Part shown: positions 1 to 10,319 of the stretch, in pieces
How positions within the stretch are numbered: the first letter of the stretch is position 1
Layout of the letters: the number at the start of each line of letters is the position of its first letter
Source of the DNA: Saturnia japonica
Lineage: Eukaryota; Arthropoda; Insecta; Lepidoptera; Saturniidae
Reading direction: 5' to 3'
Length of the DNA stretch: 64,000 nucleotides
NCBI GenBank assembly: GCA_033032175.1
Contig: CM065331.1
Location: 6,572,370-6,636,369, forward strand
Notes under the pieces: model-generated
The model's database searches: none
What the model saw: the letters and a program-made list of their open reading frames with translations, nothing else
What the model was told of the DNA's origin: nothing
Program-made: the position numbers and the translations under genes

Positions 1-205
1 TTTGTGGAACATTGTATTTCCGTATCATTAATGATTACGAAAGCGCACGCGGATAAAGCAGTTTGGGAGGGCTTCGACTTCCGACTTACCTAACAAAAAT
101 AAAGATTTAAGGCTAGCTGGGAGTTATAGCCTAATGTTAGGTAGCCTATACTATTCCTCGTGAGCCTGGATATCATTCACAATAAGAATTTTTCCGCTTA
201 ATTAT
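1..205 (+). repeat. Family G retroelement tail, cut by window edge
   Basis: The segment matches the distal parts of 16065-16705 and 29376-29930: the same 'GGATAAAGCAGTTTGGGAGG' region, then 'CTAATGTTAGGTAGCCTATA'. It is a dispersed, probably non-LTR-derived repeat whose proximal part lies outside the window. Class is inferred, no coding capacity. Confidence 0.6.
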
Positions 206-504
206 ATTTGTTTAGATTTGCAAAATATTCGCACGGGTCAGCTAGTTAGGTAATTTTGTAATTAATTTTGTTATGAACCAAAATCCAGTGCACCAAGAAT
301 TTATGAACTGATCATATTATGATCATCCAAGCATATGTACCTCCTATTATTAAGAAATATATGCGCATAAACGGAGATTCGAACCCTAGATAAGCAGTCA
401 ATATGCTCGCAAAATGAGAACTAATGCGACATGATTTTGTGATTCTTGAAGCGAGATTATGTAGAATAGACACTGAAATGCGAAATAGTACTGTGACCAT
501 GATT

Positions 505-695
505 TCTATGGGTTCATAAGTACCACTAACCCTTTACTGACCTTGAACTCCCATCCTCGAGATGTTCTGGAAACTCTACTCATCGCAGGAATACAACACA
601 GGTTTATTTGGCTGCAATCTTCTGCAGGGTAGAGGTGTTTCACAAATCGTACTGCCCCAAGTAGAGAGAAATCACCAAGGGCAATTCTACGTGTC
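505..695 (+). repeat. Family E interspersed repeat
   Basis: Shares 'CTGACCTTGAACTCCC', 'TCTGGAAACTCTACTCATCG' and 'TCTTCTGCAGGGTAGAGGTG' with copies at 25228, 33285, 39183 and 50140. It is a short non-coding dispersed repeat; a fragment of the same family lies at 5193-5260 in intron 2 of Kunitz gene 1. Nothing is recognised at 206-504. Confidence 0.6.
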
Positions 696-759
696 CTACC
701 ATTAATTTTTTTTTTTTTTTTATTATATTTATATTATTTGGTGTCATTGATATATACTT

Positions 760-940
760 AATAAGCTTATTCAATGTTGATCAGTTACCTAATCTGTAAA
801 ATCCAAATCAAAAATACTTAATTAAATTTAGACCCTAAGAAGGCACTTATTAATGATAAAATACTACCACCGGTTAGGAAAATATATCAGTTATCGAAAA
901 AAGCCAGCAAAAAACTATATCGGATGGAACAATATACTTT
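760..940 (-). repeat. Family H non-LTR 3' tail, degraded
   Basis: Contains 'GACCCTAAGAAGGCACTTAT' and 'CCGGTTAGGAAAATAT', the reverse complement of the tail seen clearly at 12055-12310. This tail follows the last codons of a non-LTR reverse transcriptase and usually ends in a TTTTGA-rich run. Only the tail remains. Confidence 0.5.
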
Positions 941-944
941 TATA

Positions 945-1110
945 TTATACTAGCCACGTCCCACGGTTTCACCCGTGTTAATTTTATACAACAAACACCG
1001 CCAATGTACCCGTATAGGCAATTTTTTTTATTTTGTAAAACTATCGATATTTTTATGAGGAATAAATTAATTTTTCAAATTATAATATGTACAGCCTATG
1101 TTATTTGCTG
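945..1110 (+). repeat. Family G head fragment
   Basis: Starts with 'TATACTAGCCACGTCCCACG' and 'TTTCACCCGTGTTAATTTTA', as at 16065, 29376 and 41872. Only the proximal part is recognisable. Confidence 0.55.
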
Positions 1111-1815
1111 ATACTGTAGGTTTATATTGGTGAAAGAATTTTTACAAACAAAAAAATAATTAAATCTTTCCTCTTTATTATATTGGTATTGACAAGTCTC
1201 CGCAAATAATGTTAAGATTTTATTAAAATCGTGTGTTTATTAATTTTACTTGTTATTTTATCAAATATTCCTTTAAAATAAAATACATTGTCACCGTACC
1301 TTCTCACAATTCAATGCGCTCGCGCATCTCGAGGAGCGTTCTAAATTCAAAAATTCAAATCAGTCTTCGTTCGTCTTACGTACCTACTAGTCAGTAGCAT
1401 TTACATACTTGTTTTGTATGTAAAATCGTTTTTATTTTATTTATTTGTTATTTGTTGAATAAAACAGGCATTCTGCTTGGCTAACGATGCGGTTTTACCA
1501 TTTTCGCGTATCGCTTCTTACCTTATGAGGTTGCTTCGGCGGTTAGAAAATGTAGACCTCAATCAATGGGAACGTGTGAAGACTATAAGTTCACACAAGT
1601 TTTAACGATGCATATTACGAGCGTTAAATTCTTAAGAGCTTTTTCTTTATTACTCAAGTTCTTTGTAGTTTTACTTCTTTTGGCGAGTTCATTTAAAGGA
1701 TAAAATTGAAAGCTGCGCGCATCATGTGACAAAAGTACTACATGATAAACCCACTTAATACGAATTCATTTTACTAATTAAAAAATATGTTTATTTATAG
1801 GTACTTTATTCATTT
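1111..1815. other. AT-rich intergenic DNA, nothing recognised
   Basis: No reading frame with family character, no RNA gene and no matching repeat partner was found inside the window. Stop codons are frequent in all frames. Confidence 0.5.
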
Positions 1816-1819
1816 ATTT

Positions 1820-2210
1820 ACACAATAAAACCAAGTTACTCCTTCTTCTTTAACTTAAGAGCTGAGCTCTCTTCTCCGTGGAGCAGTTGCCACTGTTCCC
1901 TATCCTTTGCTTTTCTTTTGACCTCTTGATACGACTCGACTCCTACTTTCTTCATCACTTAATAGAAAAAGCTACGTCTAGATCTTCCTCTTCTTCGATT
2001 CCGTTCAATTTTTCCTTCCAAAATTGTATTAAAGAGCTAATCTTGCTGTATTAAGTTTCCAATCATCTTTCCTCTTCTGTTATCTATGTTTGTCAACAAC
2101 TGCCTTTCCTCGTCAACCATTCTTAAAACTTCCTCATTTGTAATCCTTTCAATTCAGCTTATGTTTTCCATCCTCTTCCAACACCGCATCTCAAAGGTAG
2201 CCAACATTAA
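1820..2210 (-). pseudogene. Possible non-LTR reverse transcriptase C-terminal relic
   Basis: On the minus strand the segment reads as basic, charged peptide pieces broken by stops and frameshifts, with runs of Lys/Arg/Glu and Trp resembling the C-terminal tails of CR1- or RTE-like polymerases (compare the clearer tail at 60245-60650). No catalytic motif is present. The family call is weak; it could be coincidence in purine-rich DNA. Confidence 0.25.
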
Positions 2211-2705
2211 AAAAATATTTTTTTTTTGGGGTATTTTTAATTTTCTTGATATGGCATAGGAGTATGTACGAAAAAAAAACTAAATAATAATAAAGGTCAC
2301 ACTGCGGCACCAAAATGAATGTCATGAAAAACAAAAAAGTGTGTGTGTGTGTTAAAGTTTTTTTTTACGTTGTTGCATAACTTCATCATGTTGTTAGCAT
2401 GCGGGATAAAACTTTTGGAGTTATTTTTGTTTAGTTACCCGAATCGAGTATAAACAAATATACAAGCGTAGATAAGTAGACATCACATTATTTTGTATAT
2501 GCGATCGTTTAGAGAAAACGTCCGCGTTTAGTCCATTCAAAAATATTCCTTTTTTTATTCCTGGATAATATAGTACTAAAACTAATATTCTTATATCTGC
2601 CACCATCATGTTGCTGTTTTGATATTTTCCATAAATTAGTAATTATTATAAAATTAATCTAAGATTACTGAAATTGTCAAATTATACCGCTGTTAACAAA
2701 CAACT
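2211..2705. other. Intergenic DNA with a short shared repeat
   Basis: A stretch at about 2375-2430 ('AACTTCATCATGTTGTTAGC' followed by 'TTTTGGAGTTATTTTTG') recurs in the same orientation at 40718-40775, so it is a minor dispersed repeat. A short GT run lies at 2340-2352. No gene is seen. Confidence 0.4.
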
Positions 2706-2711
2706 ACAACA

Positions 2712-2965
2712 TCAAAAATCAATATCAAAATAATCTTTATTCAATTTAGGCCCTAAGAAGGCACTTTTGCACGTCAAAACACTACTGCCGGTTCGGAAAA
2801 TATCATAGACATCGAGAAGAACCGGTAAGAAACCCGATGGGGTTTATCTTTTTTTTTTTTGTTAACTGTATAAATGTTACAAATATAACAGGTACAATTA
2901 TTATTGTAATTATTATTTTAATTGATATATTAGTGGATGCACGGAGAGGGAGTTACTTCCAGACA
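2712..2965 (-). repeat. Family H non-LTR 3' tail
   Basis: Reverse complement of 12055-12310: 'GGCCCTAAGAAGGCACTTTT', 'ACTGCCGGTTCGGAAAATAT', and further on 'GGTACAATTATTATTGTAAT' and 'GTGGATGCACGGAGAGGGAG'. The two copies diverge moderately. Untranslated tail only. Confidence 0.65.
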
Positions 2966-3034
2966 TCACTATCATTCACATAATTCACATCAATCTGTAT
3001 TATATATTTATTATTTACTATTATCTTAAAATAT

Positions 3035-3179
3035 TTATTATATTAAAGCCGAAAAGTTTGTTGTTTGTTTGTTTAATCGCGCTAATGGAACTATAACTCG
3101 AATTGAAAAAAAAAAAGTATAATATGATAGCCAGATTCATGATCTTATATATTACCGACGACATCAAAAATTTAGTACA
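3035..3179 (+). repeat. Family I repeat fragment
   Basis: Contains 'AAAGCCGAAAAGTTTGTTG' and 'TTTAATCGCGCTAATGGAAC', matching 23095-23300 and weakly 57010. It resembles the 3' regions of lepidopteran RTE-like retroelements; class is inferred. Confidence 0.45.
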
Positions 3180-3660
3180 ATTTTTTTGTTATCCTGTTCA
3201 TACTGAGATTATTTTTAACGAGGGAAAAAAATTTAAACAGTGAAAAATTAATAATTTCTTACAACCTAGATTTCTTACAATAAACTTATTTATTCATATC
3301 AGTGATGATGCGAAAGTAAACATTTTTTAAACTTTCTTACGTTATCTTTTGTCTTTTGTAATCTATGTGCTGCTTTATTATTAACACAGTTATTACCCTG
3401 GACTTCACTGTAATTTATAATGCTTCTAGTTTACATCAATGTGTTACTACTTTAATCTTGCTTAAGTTTAATTGATACCCGTCTGCTTAGCTGGGTATAA
3501 TATTATTATAGCCTACGGCACTTCTGAAATCATAAATAATATACAGAAAAGTTGAATAAAAATCCGTTAATAGATTTTAAGTTAAACACGTTCAAACATT
3601 TTATACGAATCTATAAAAAAAATTAATGACCCTTATGATAACTTTAAATTAATTGAGTAT

Positions 3661-3704
3661 TTATTTGATAAGAATACTTATATAAAAATATCATGAAAGC
3701 AGTA
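3661..3704 (+). promoter_or_regulatory. Core promoter of Kunitz gene 1
   Basis: A TATA box (TATATAAA, 3679-3686) lies 61 bp before the start codon, with a GATA-type site (GATAAG, 3667-3672) just upstream and an initiator-like AGCAGTAA near 3699. The same order and spacing precede gene 2, so this is probably a conserved promoter. GATA factors drive gut and fat-body genes in insects; tissue here is inference. Confidence 0.6.
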
Positions 3705-3746
3705 AACATACGATTGTTTTTTTGTGTTTCAACCACAACGTTAGCA

Positions 3747-6049
3747 ATGTCGAAATTAGTAATTTTATTACTTATTTTCATCTCTGTTATTTGCAGTGCT
3801 AAAGATAATAATTTATTTTTATATTATTAAGAATAAAGTTAGTGTCAGATAATTTTTAACTAGCGGTTGTAGCTACATGGAAACTGTCCTTAACATATTG
3901 AGACATTTTGCTCGGAATTTACAGCTATTTTAAAAGTGTACAGTCAGCATGAAAATGAGCAATTTACACAAAAACTTTTTTCATGCCAATCAATCCTAAT
4001 TCTTATAAGGATCAATAAACTCTATGGGATCGACTGAGGTCAAAAATGTCAGAAATCATATAAAACTTTTCCAATACATTTCGTATGAAATCATCGTTAG
4101 CTTCGATAACCTTTTGCAGGAAAAGAGACAGTATTTCTTTTTTTTCTCTTTCCGCCCCGACGAGAGACTATACATTTATGGCAACCTTACCAGCAGTGGA
4201 CAAATATAGTAAGCACGCGAGTAGGATGCAGTCGGGGCTTGAGGTGAAGAGAGAAAACATCTCCCTCCGCCGTGCGCACGCCGCGCCTCACGCGCCATTA
4301 CCGTAGTTATGTGAGAGCAATCTTTTACAATTATCGTACGATTATTGATCACGTTAATAACCAGTTTAGGTTCCCCGTGCTATTTTTTGTTTTTAATAAT
4401 GACTGAAGCAAGTTCCTTAGCTTGTATTAAAAAAAAACCATGAATGGTATGTGCATCTGTATGACAATTTTTTTTAATACATCGGCAAGCACAGGAAACG
4501 CGAAAAGGTATCTGATGGTGAAATTTCAGAGATTTTTTTTCAGTATGTGTAAAATAATTGATAAAAAAATGTTTGATAAATTATTCGCTTGCTTTTACGT
4601 TATGTTAAACAATATGTAAATGTTAAAAAACAACGTAGTTTATCGACATCCTCATTATCGACAGCAAATTTCTAATTAGGTTACAGCACTATCGAATTCC
4701 ATAACTCTGCAATCAACTCACGTGGTTACTATATACGTTGATCTTGATGCTTTTGAATGATATATACAAGTTTGGAAGGTTTTAGAATATTTATTTGAAC
4801 CGAAATACAGTGGGTTCGTTTGAAGGTAGCAAGCTATTGATAGAAACTGCACAGCATTGATTACGACGTTGATACTTATAACATACTGTATATGTCCCAC
4901 TGTTGGGCATAATCTTACGTAATCGACGTCGAAATCTATACCTCTCTTTTCTCCCCTCCACGTTCTGGTAATCTGGTGTATCTATTTACAACTAGTCGAC
5001 ATTCAATTGCTCCAACCATCCGGTCACCATGAATTAACATAAAATTCAATATTATATACAGAGCTCTCATCGCAATGCTTACAACCTATTAAAGAAGGAC
5101 CCTGCGATGCACTTTTTCTCAGGTAACTATTACATCAATTATTAAAAGTGCTATACTATACTACAAACGTGTCAAACAAGTATACGTATTGCCGACCTTG
5201 AACTCCCCTATCCCAAGGTCCTCTGGAAACCCTACTCATCCTATAATAAAGTTCTTTTTCGATCCATTCAAAACACAAAAACGAATTTATAGATCATGGA
5301 TCACTATTTAATTTTATTGGGAACGAGATTATAATTTTTAGATTTGCATTATCTATTTGATATGGTCATCAATCCATAAGCCGAGATCGAAATTTATTTT
5401 AATGAAGTTCATAAATAATGTATTGAATCAAGTATTGTACAAGATTTCAGAAACTCTATATTTCTAAGTTAGAGTATTTATTATGATAGACAAATTTAAT
5501 TAATGTACATCAACAATTTTGACAGTTTATAATAGACATCTACCAAAAAATCGAAAAAAATAATTACATGTACAAATTTGACTTACGCTTACGCTGTGTG
5601 AACCATAAGAGATATATCAAATGAATGTAGGACATAATTGTAGATTTTAGAAATACGCACAAAAAAGTCTGCGATAGCATATGTCTATCTTCTCATGATC
5701 ACCCAAAATAAGCATTTTTATGTAACTGGGTACGGGTGTAGTACGGTTCGCACGTATGCGGATATACGGCATATTTCACGCGAGCGCAACCGCGGGCACA
5801 GCTATTATATTTTATATATTATTAGATTACATGAAACTCAGCTAAAGAAAAACATTTTTATTTCCTAATAAACACGTACAGTGCCTCTGTAAAAATGTAG
5901 TTGTTTTAAACAAACATTTCTCTGTTCACAGATATGGATATAGCTCTAAGACGAAAGAGTGCGAAATTTTCATATACGGCGGCTGTATGGGTAACTCCAA
6001 CCGTTTCAACTCCAAAGGAGAATGTGAGAAAACCTGCAAGGGTCAATGA
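3747..6049 (+). CDS. Kunitz-type protease inhibitor gene 1 (three exons; donor of intron 1 lost)
   Basis: Predicted secreted inhibitor of serine proteases. Exons: 3747-3804 (signal peptide, MSKLVILLLIFISVICSA, then K), 5062-5122 and 5932-6049 (stop TGA); joined they would give 78 residues. Exons 2 and 3 encode one Kunitz domain with six cysteines at canonical spacing (8, 15, 7, 12 and 3 residues between them), including the 'FIYGGC' core. The residue after the second cysteine, P1 of the reactive loop, is Asp, so trypsin inhibition is unlikely. Phases are 1 and 2, as in gene 2. The acceptors (TATACAG, TTCACAG) and the intron 2 donor (GTAACT) are normal, but the intron 1 donor is ATAATA instead of the paralogue's GTAATG; unspliced, the frame stops at 3828. 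AATAAA lies 23 bp after the stop. Domain identity is near certain; whether the gene is expressed or newly dead is open. Confidence 0.8.
3805..3810 (+). other. Disrupted 5' splice site of Kunitz gene 1
   Basis: After AAAG at 3801-3804 the sequence reads ATAATA; the homologous site in gene 2 (10384) reads GTAATG. A G-to-A change at the first intron base would abolish U2 splicing. It does not resemble the U12 AT-AC donor consensus, and the acceptor ends in AG. No in-phase GT donor lies between here and the stop at 3828-3830. Confidence 0.7.
5580..5815 (-). repeat. Family F retroelement tail in intron 2 of Kunitz gene 1
   Basis: Reads in reverse as the F family: 'GTGAACCATAAGAGATATAT', 'CATAATTGTAGA', 'ACCCAAAATAAGCATTTTTA', ending at 'AACCGCGGGCACAGCTA'. 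Copies lie at 19445, 20275, 53790 and 61873. Not present at the matching place in gene 2, so it was inserted after duplication or lost there. Confidence 0.65.
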
Positions 6050-6071
6050 ATTAAAACAAATGTTACTAAGT

Positions 6072-6077
6072 AATAAA
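6072..6077 (+). terminator. Poly(A) signal of Kunitz gene 1
   Basis: AATAAA 23 bp after the TGA at 6047-6049, followed by a T-rich stretch. Gene 2 has only an AGTAAA variant at 13900-13905. Confidence 0.5.
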
Positions 6078-6140
6078 TTATAAATAATGTATTCATTTAT
6101 TTTCTCTTCGTTAACGTAAATGTACTTTTGATATTTCATG

Positions 6141-7235
6141 AGATCTGAGCTAACGTAACTTATTGAGTTTAAAAATTGGCTGTCTTATTGAAGTTTCGGC
6201 GGCCACACACGCTTCGGTTTTCCTTAGAGGTTTATCTACGTGTCTGCGTAAGTCGACGACAGTACGCCCTAGCCATTATGTTATTATATACTACGTACTA
6301 GAGCAGCTACTACGAACAACAATTATAATCCATTAGATACCGCGAGGGCCCGAGGCACGCGAGTTACATTGAACTTAGTGATGAGATGTTCCTTGACATT
6401 TACTTGTGTTTCTTGAGTTTTTTTTAAACTGTATTTAGGGATAATAACTCACCCCCCCCCCCCCCACAAAAATTTAACATACTCTAACGCTAATCAGAGA
6501 CTTTGGTTTCCTAATATTAAATTTGGCCTCCGATTATATTTACTCCGACTTTTATTAGCTGGTTCCCAAAACTATGCTCCCCCTCTTTATTTATTAAAGA
6601 AAACTTCTTAAGATTAATATATCAAATTCTTATATCATTTCAGTTCGGTACATCACTTAGAATAACTTAACTAATCCTACATAGAACTTAAACTATTCAA
6701 CTATCAACAAGCTCACTTCTTTCTCATTACTTCTTCCCTTTTCCTTTTATTCTTACACTATTACATCCAAAGCTTCACCTTCTCTGTTTCTCGAGTTTAA
6801 ACAGTGTCCCAGTGCACGTGAAGGTATATTTATAAAGTAAAATTTATTATTCAAACGTGTAATCACAACAAATGCCCGGCACAGACTGCTAGTGCGAGTG
6901 TATGCACTCGAACGCGTGTATCAAACAATATGGTTGTGGTGTCGTCTCTAGTTCGTAACACATAATACCTCATTGAATGTAGCATACGCGCAGGTTTACC
7001 TTACTTTATACTATTCAATTTTGCACCGATCGCCTGGTCAGGTTTAAAAAACTGCACAGAGCTCTATTCTAATACACGCTCCGGTATACCTGCGCAGGCA
7101 CACCTGCTCAGCTAGACCTTTGCCTATAGACCATAGCGTGTATGGCCAGCGTTATTATACTTCTTGTGCCGTATATAGTAGAGGGTAAATAAAAGCATAA
7201 AGTTTGGCACTACCCATCAACAGATTGAGATCGAA
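6141..7235. other. Spacer between the duplicons
   Basis: No gene recognised. Contains an uninterrupted run of 14 C at 6452-6465 and a less AT-rich patch at about 6860-7150 with no repeat partner in the window. Confidence 0.45.
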
Positions 7236-7239
7236 TGCG

Positions 7240-7575
7240 GAATTATTTGAAATCCATCCCCGCTATTATAGGAAAAATCCTTCAGCGATCGCCACGGTGA
7301 TTGCCGACGAGATAAGAACCGTAATGGAAAACTTTATTCCATCTTCCGATATTAGCTGTATTCGCAGAGGATACTATTAGTATAATCGCGAATGCGCTGA
7401 TGCGTAAATAAGAAGCAAGTAGCGTAACGTGATTGGATCAGAGATCAAACAAACGAGGATCCTAATATCAATTCCCTTAACCAGCTACTGCTGGTGAGGT
7501 AAAGTAGATTATAAATAGATTAAGTTTAAATAAAGTACCGGGAATAGATGGTATACCGGTACAAAATTTAAAATA
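7240..7575 (+). pseudogene. Non-LTR reverse transcriptase fragment
   Basis: At 7487-7575 one frame reads TAGEVK, a stop, then IINRLSLNKVPGIDGIPVQN, matching the entry motif of non-LTR reverse transcriptases (Lys-x-Pro-Gly-x-Asp-Gly-Ile-Pro). Upstream DNA (7240-7480) is partly open and may be the preceding linker. The fragment ends where the Tigger-like element starts. Clade uncertain; R1-like is a guess. Confidence 0.5.
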
Positions 7576-8330
7576 CAGTGTACACTCTATATAACGACAT
7601 TCGGTTTAACGACAAACTCCTTAAAACGTCGAAATTGCTTAACTTTGGTTGGTTTACCGTATTTTCTATACAATGATACACTATATAACATCATATTCAC
7701 TCTAAATAACGACAACAATACAGAATTATTAAGCATTAAGTAGTACTTTCTAAATTGCCAAAATTAGTACGAACTGGAGCTGTGTACGTTCTATTTTTGT
7801 TTTGTTGCCTTATTTATCTAGCACGTGTTTACCTTCACTGACGTACCGAAAATTCTCTCTTTTGTTGGTTGTGTGATTAACTCGCACACATTTAACTCGG
7901 CCACTAGGCTATTGTTAGGTTGTTATACGTTATCATAATCTTAGATGCTTACAAATTGTTAACATGACGAGTAAAAGAAAATCTTTATGAATTGACGAAA
8001 AATTTTGATTAATACGCTCAATAGAGGCGGGACAAAGGAAAGGTAATGTTGTAAAACGCTTTGGATTTAGCCGCTCTACCGTGTCTAAAATACGGATGAA
8101 CAAGAAAAAGATCTGCAAGCAGAGGAGAATCGAAAAACAGTTAAGAAATTAAAGAAACCTAAACACGAAGACTTGGATCAAGCTATGCTATCATGGTTTT
8201 ACTAAGAGCATCAGAATAATATCCGAGTTAAAGTCAAGTATACTGGATTCTGGTCAAAGTCTTTCAAGTCAATTTCTATCATCCAGCATTTACCCCAGCT
8301 GAAGTACTGAGATGGATCACTGGATCATAA
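7575..8330 (+). pseudogene. Tigger/pogo-type transposase relic
   Basis: ATG at 7964 opens a broken frame: MTSKRKSL, stop, IDEKF, stop, LIRSIEAGQRKGNVVKRFGF, then SRSTVSKIRMNKKKI, the N-terminal helix-turn-helix of pogo/Tigger (CENP-B-like) transposases. A -1/+1 slip near 8138 then gives KPKHEDLDQAMLSWF, the start of the second DNA-binding helix region. 'CAGTGTACACTCTATATAAC' at about 7576 resembles a Tigger terminal repeat. The DDE domain and a 3' terminal repeat are not seen. Clearly inactive. Confidence 0.6.
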
Positions 8331-8469
8331 GCCGCAGGAGAAAGAAGGAAGAAGGAAAATTACTATGTAATCTCTTTGCGGCTAATTACCCGTTCGACGA
8401 TCGCAACGTACTGCCTATAATTCCTAACTACGTGGTCACAATATCTGATTTACGATTCAGGAAATGAGA

Positions 8470-8945
8470 ATAGTTTGGAAGTCCAGTGGTCCGTACGGCA
8501 TCCCAGCGGTAGTACTTTAAAAATGTGCATCTGTGTTGTCTCCAATATTGATGCGCCTATACCATCTGTACTACCTCTCTGGTGCGAAGTCTCTTTTTGG
8601 GGGGACGCTAATATATGTGATCGAGCACACCTTCAAAATTACCGTCCAATGGTCGTGATGCAGGAGTTTCTCAAGGCTCTGTGCTTTCACCCACTCTGTG
8701 TCTTCTGCATATCGATGTTAAATGTTACAATTAGGCCAAACTTATTGCTATACAGTTGACTGCAACATTCATGAGTGCTATTACAGCAAGCCTTCTTGCG
8801 ATCGGGGAGAAACACTAACGGGGGCAACTTGTCATGGAATTTAACCAGTCCATACACTGCATATCTAGAATACACGGGGCGCAAGCAAATTGGTTGAAAA
8901 CCAACCAAAACTCAGTTTTGCATGCTTTCTTCAAAAAATAAACAA
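8470..8945 (+). pseudogene. Jockey/CR1-like reverse transcriptase relic
   Basis: Near 8640-8710 one frame reads LPSNGRDAGVSQGSVLSPTL then CLLHID, the palm motif (GVPQGSVLSPTLF) that precedes the catalytic YADD. A stop and frameshift follow; another frame at 8820-8945 reads like the later segment (ANWLKTNQNSVLHAFFKK). The YADD box itself is not readable. Nothing is recognised at 8330-8470. Confidence 0.6.
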
Positions 8946-8999
8946 ACCAATTAATAGTTTGGTGAAATCATTTAATTATATTTTATTGTCTGATCGTCC

Positions 9000-9125
9000 A
9001 GCGAAACTGTGAAGATTAGATCTGACTTGACTGTTAGCCATAAGGGGCCCAAGCAAACTCGAGCCTCAGACGGCTTTTACAGCTTCACCGGGTTTGGGGG
9101 CGATCGCTAAATTCACTCAGCCGTG
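9000..9125 (-). repeat. Family K retroposon 3' end, diverged
   Basis: In reverse complement it reads 'CCCGGTGAAGCTGTAAAAGC', then 'CCCCTTATGGCTAACAGT' and 'AGTCAGATC', the 3' end shared with 14829-15401, 44020, 59182 and 62834. Old copy lacking a clean A tail. Confidence 0.55.
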
Positions 9126-10235
9126 AATTTTATTATCCTGTTCAGACTTAGATTATTTGTAAACGGGCAAAAAACGTTAAAATTGAACTGCGAAAAAAAT
9201 AACGGTAATAGTAAATAATAAATAGGTTATCTATATTAATATGTAAATCCCCACAGCAGTTTTGTATAATAATTATTCGTATCAATGATGACGCAAAAGT
9301 AAAACAATGTGTATACTTTTCTACAAGCTGCTTATTCACTTGGAATTCACTGTTGAACAATGATTCTAATAGACAATAATATGTTACCACTTTAACCTTG
9401 CCTAACATTAACTTTAACCTTGCTTTAATCACAATTAAAACCCATCTGCATTATTGACCGTATTTAAAAAAAAAAAAAAATTATTTTAACTTACTATCAT
9501 GCGAATATTCTGATTTTTTAATTCTCAGTATACCAAAATTTCGTACTAATTTTCGAGGTCGATCTTTCCGTGGAATTCGCTTCATATATACATCCAACTA
9601 GCCAACTCTTGGGATTCCTTCAAGTATTCGCTACGTAGGTTTTAGTTGTAGCAGTTGAATATCGGCTAGATTTTTTAATTCTTTTTACTAAATTTATAGC
9701 GCATCTTGTATAAACCTTTTTCTTGCTCCCCTGGAAGACTGGTAGAGTCTTTAGTTTAATTTAGCATTCAGTTCTCCGATTGTACTTATATGTGCATTAA
9801 AGAATATATAAAAAATGTAAATTACAGAATGTAAACAATCTAACAGCTGTCATGTTTCTTGAATATATTTTCTTTAGGAACTCCATCATTAATAATTTTT
9901 AAGAAATAATAATACGTAGGATATAGGAATTTTTGAAATCAATTTATTTAACGAAAACATTAATTTTATAATTAGTTTGTGATTAGCGAGGAACATAACC
10001 TATAAAATGATGTTTGAGTCATGACGGAGGTATCGCGTAGCCAGAAAATTTTTTTTTGAAAAATAATATATTACTTTATGATTATATAACCTATTTGGAT
10101 TCATAAGGAATAAAAAATAATCCACTAATCAAAATCCGTTAAATCCATTCAAACATACCTACATACAAATCATAACAAAATATTTTATGTATTGGTTTTC
10201 TTGTGTTGATAACCTTTCAAATTAATTGCGTGTCT

Positions 10236-10290
10236 CTTTGATAAGAACAATTATATATAAATGACTTACTGCAGTGCGCATGTAACCAAT
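10236..10290 (+). promoter_or_regulatory. Core promoter of Kunitz gene 2
   Basis: GATAAG (10240-10245) in the context CTTTGATAAGAA, then TATATATAA (10252-10260) 60 bp before the ATG, then ACTGCAGTGC (about 10267-10276), an arthropod initiator-like site. Order and spacing match gene 1. Confidence 0.6.
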
Positions 10291-10319
10291 ATTGTTGTAT
10301 TTCAAGTAAAATATTTAAA

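Larger units (their letters stand above)
3180..6140 (+). repeat. Segmental duplicon, copy 1 (Kunitz gene 1)
   Basis: This block and 9130-13930 are paralogous across upstream DNA, promoter, exons, parts of both introns and the 3' flank. Shared landmarks in order: 'TTATCCTGTTCA' (3189 and 9133), a 'TGATGCGAAAGTAAA'-like stretch (3306 and 9289), the GATAAG-TATA promoter, three exons, an intron 1 'AATCGACGTCGA' (4921 and 11112) and the 'CTGTTCACAG' acceptor of exon 3. Size differences come mainly from later insertions in introns. Exact edges need an alignment. Confidence 0.75.

Noticed and set aside
4200..4310. GC-rich patch with a short open frame in intron 1 of Kunitz gene 1
   Set aside because: No equivalent in gene 2, no splice sites that keep the frame, no recognisable motif.
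3805..5061. U12-type AT-AC intron as an explanation for the AT donor in Kunitz gene 1
   Set aside because: ATAATA does not resemble the U12 donor (ATATCC), and the acceptor ends in TATACAG; the paralogue has a plain GT-AG intron at the same place.
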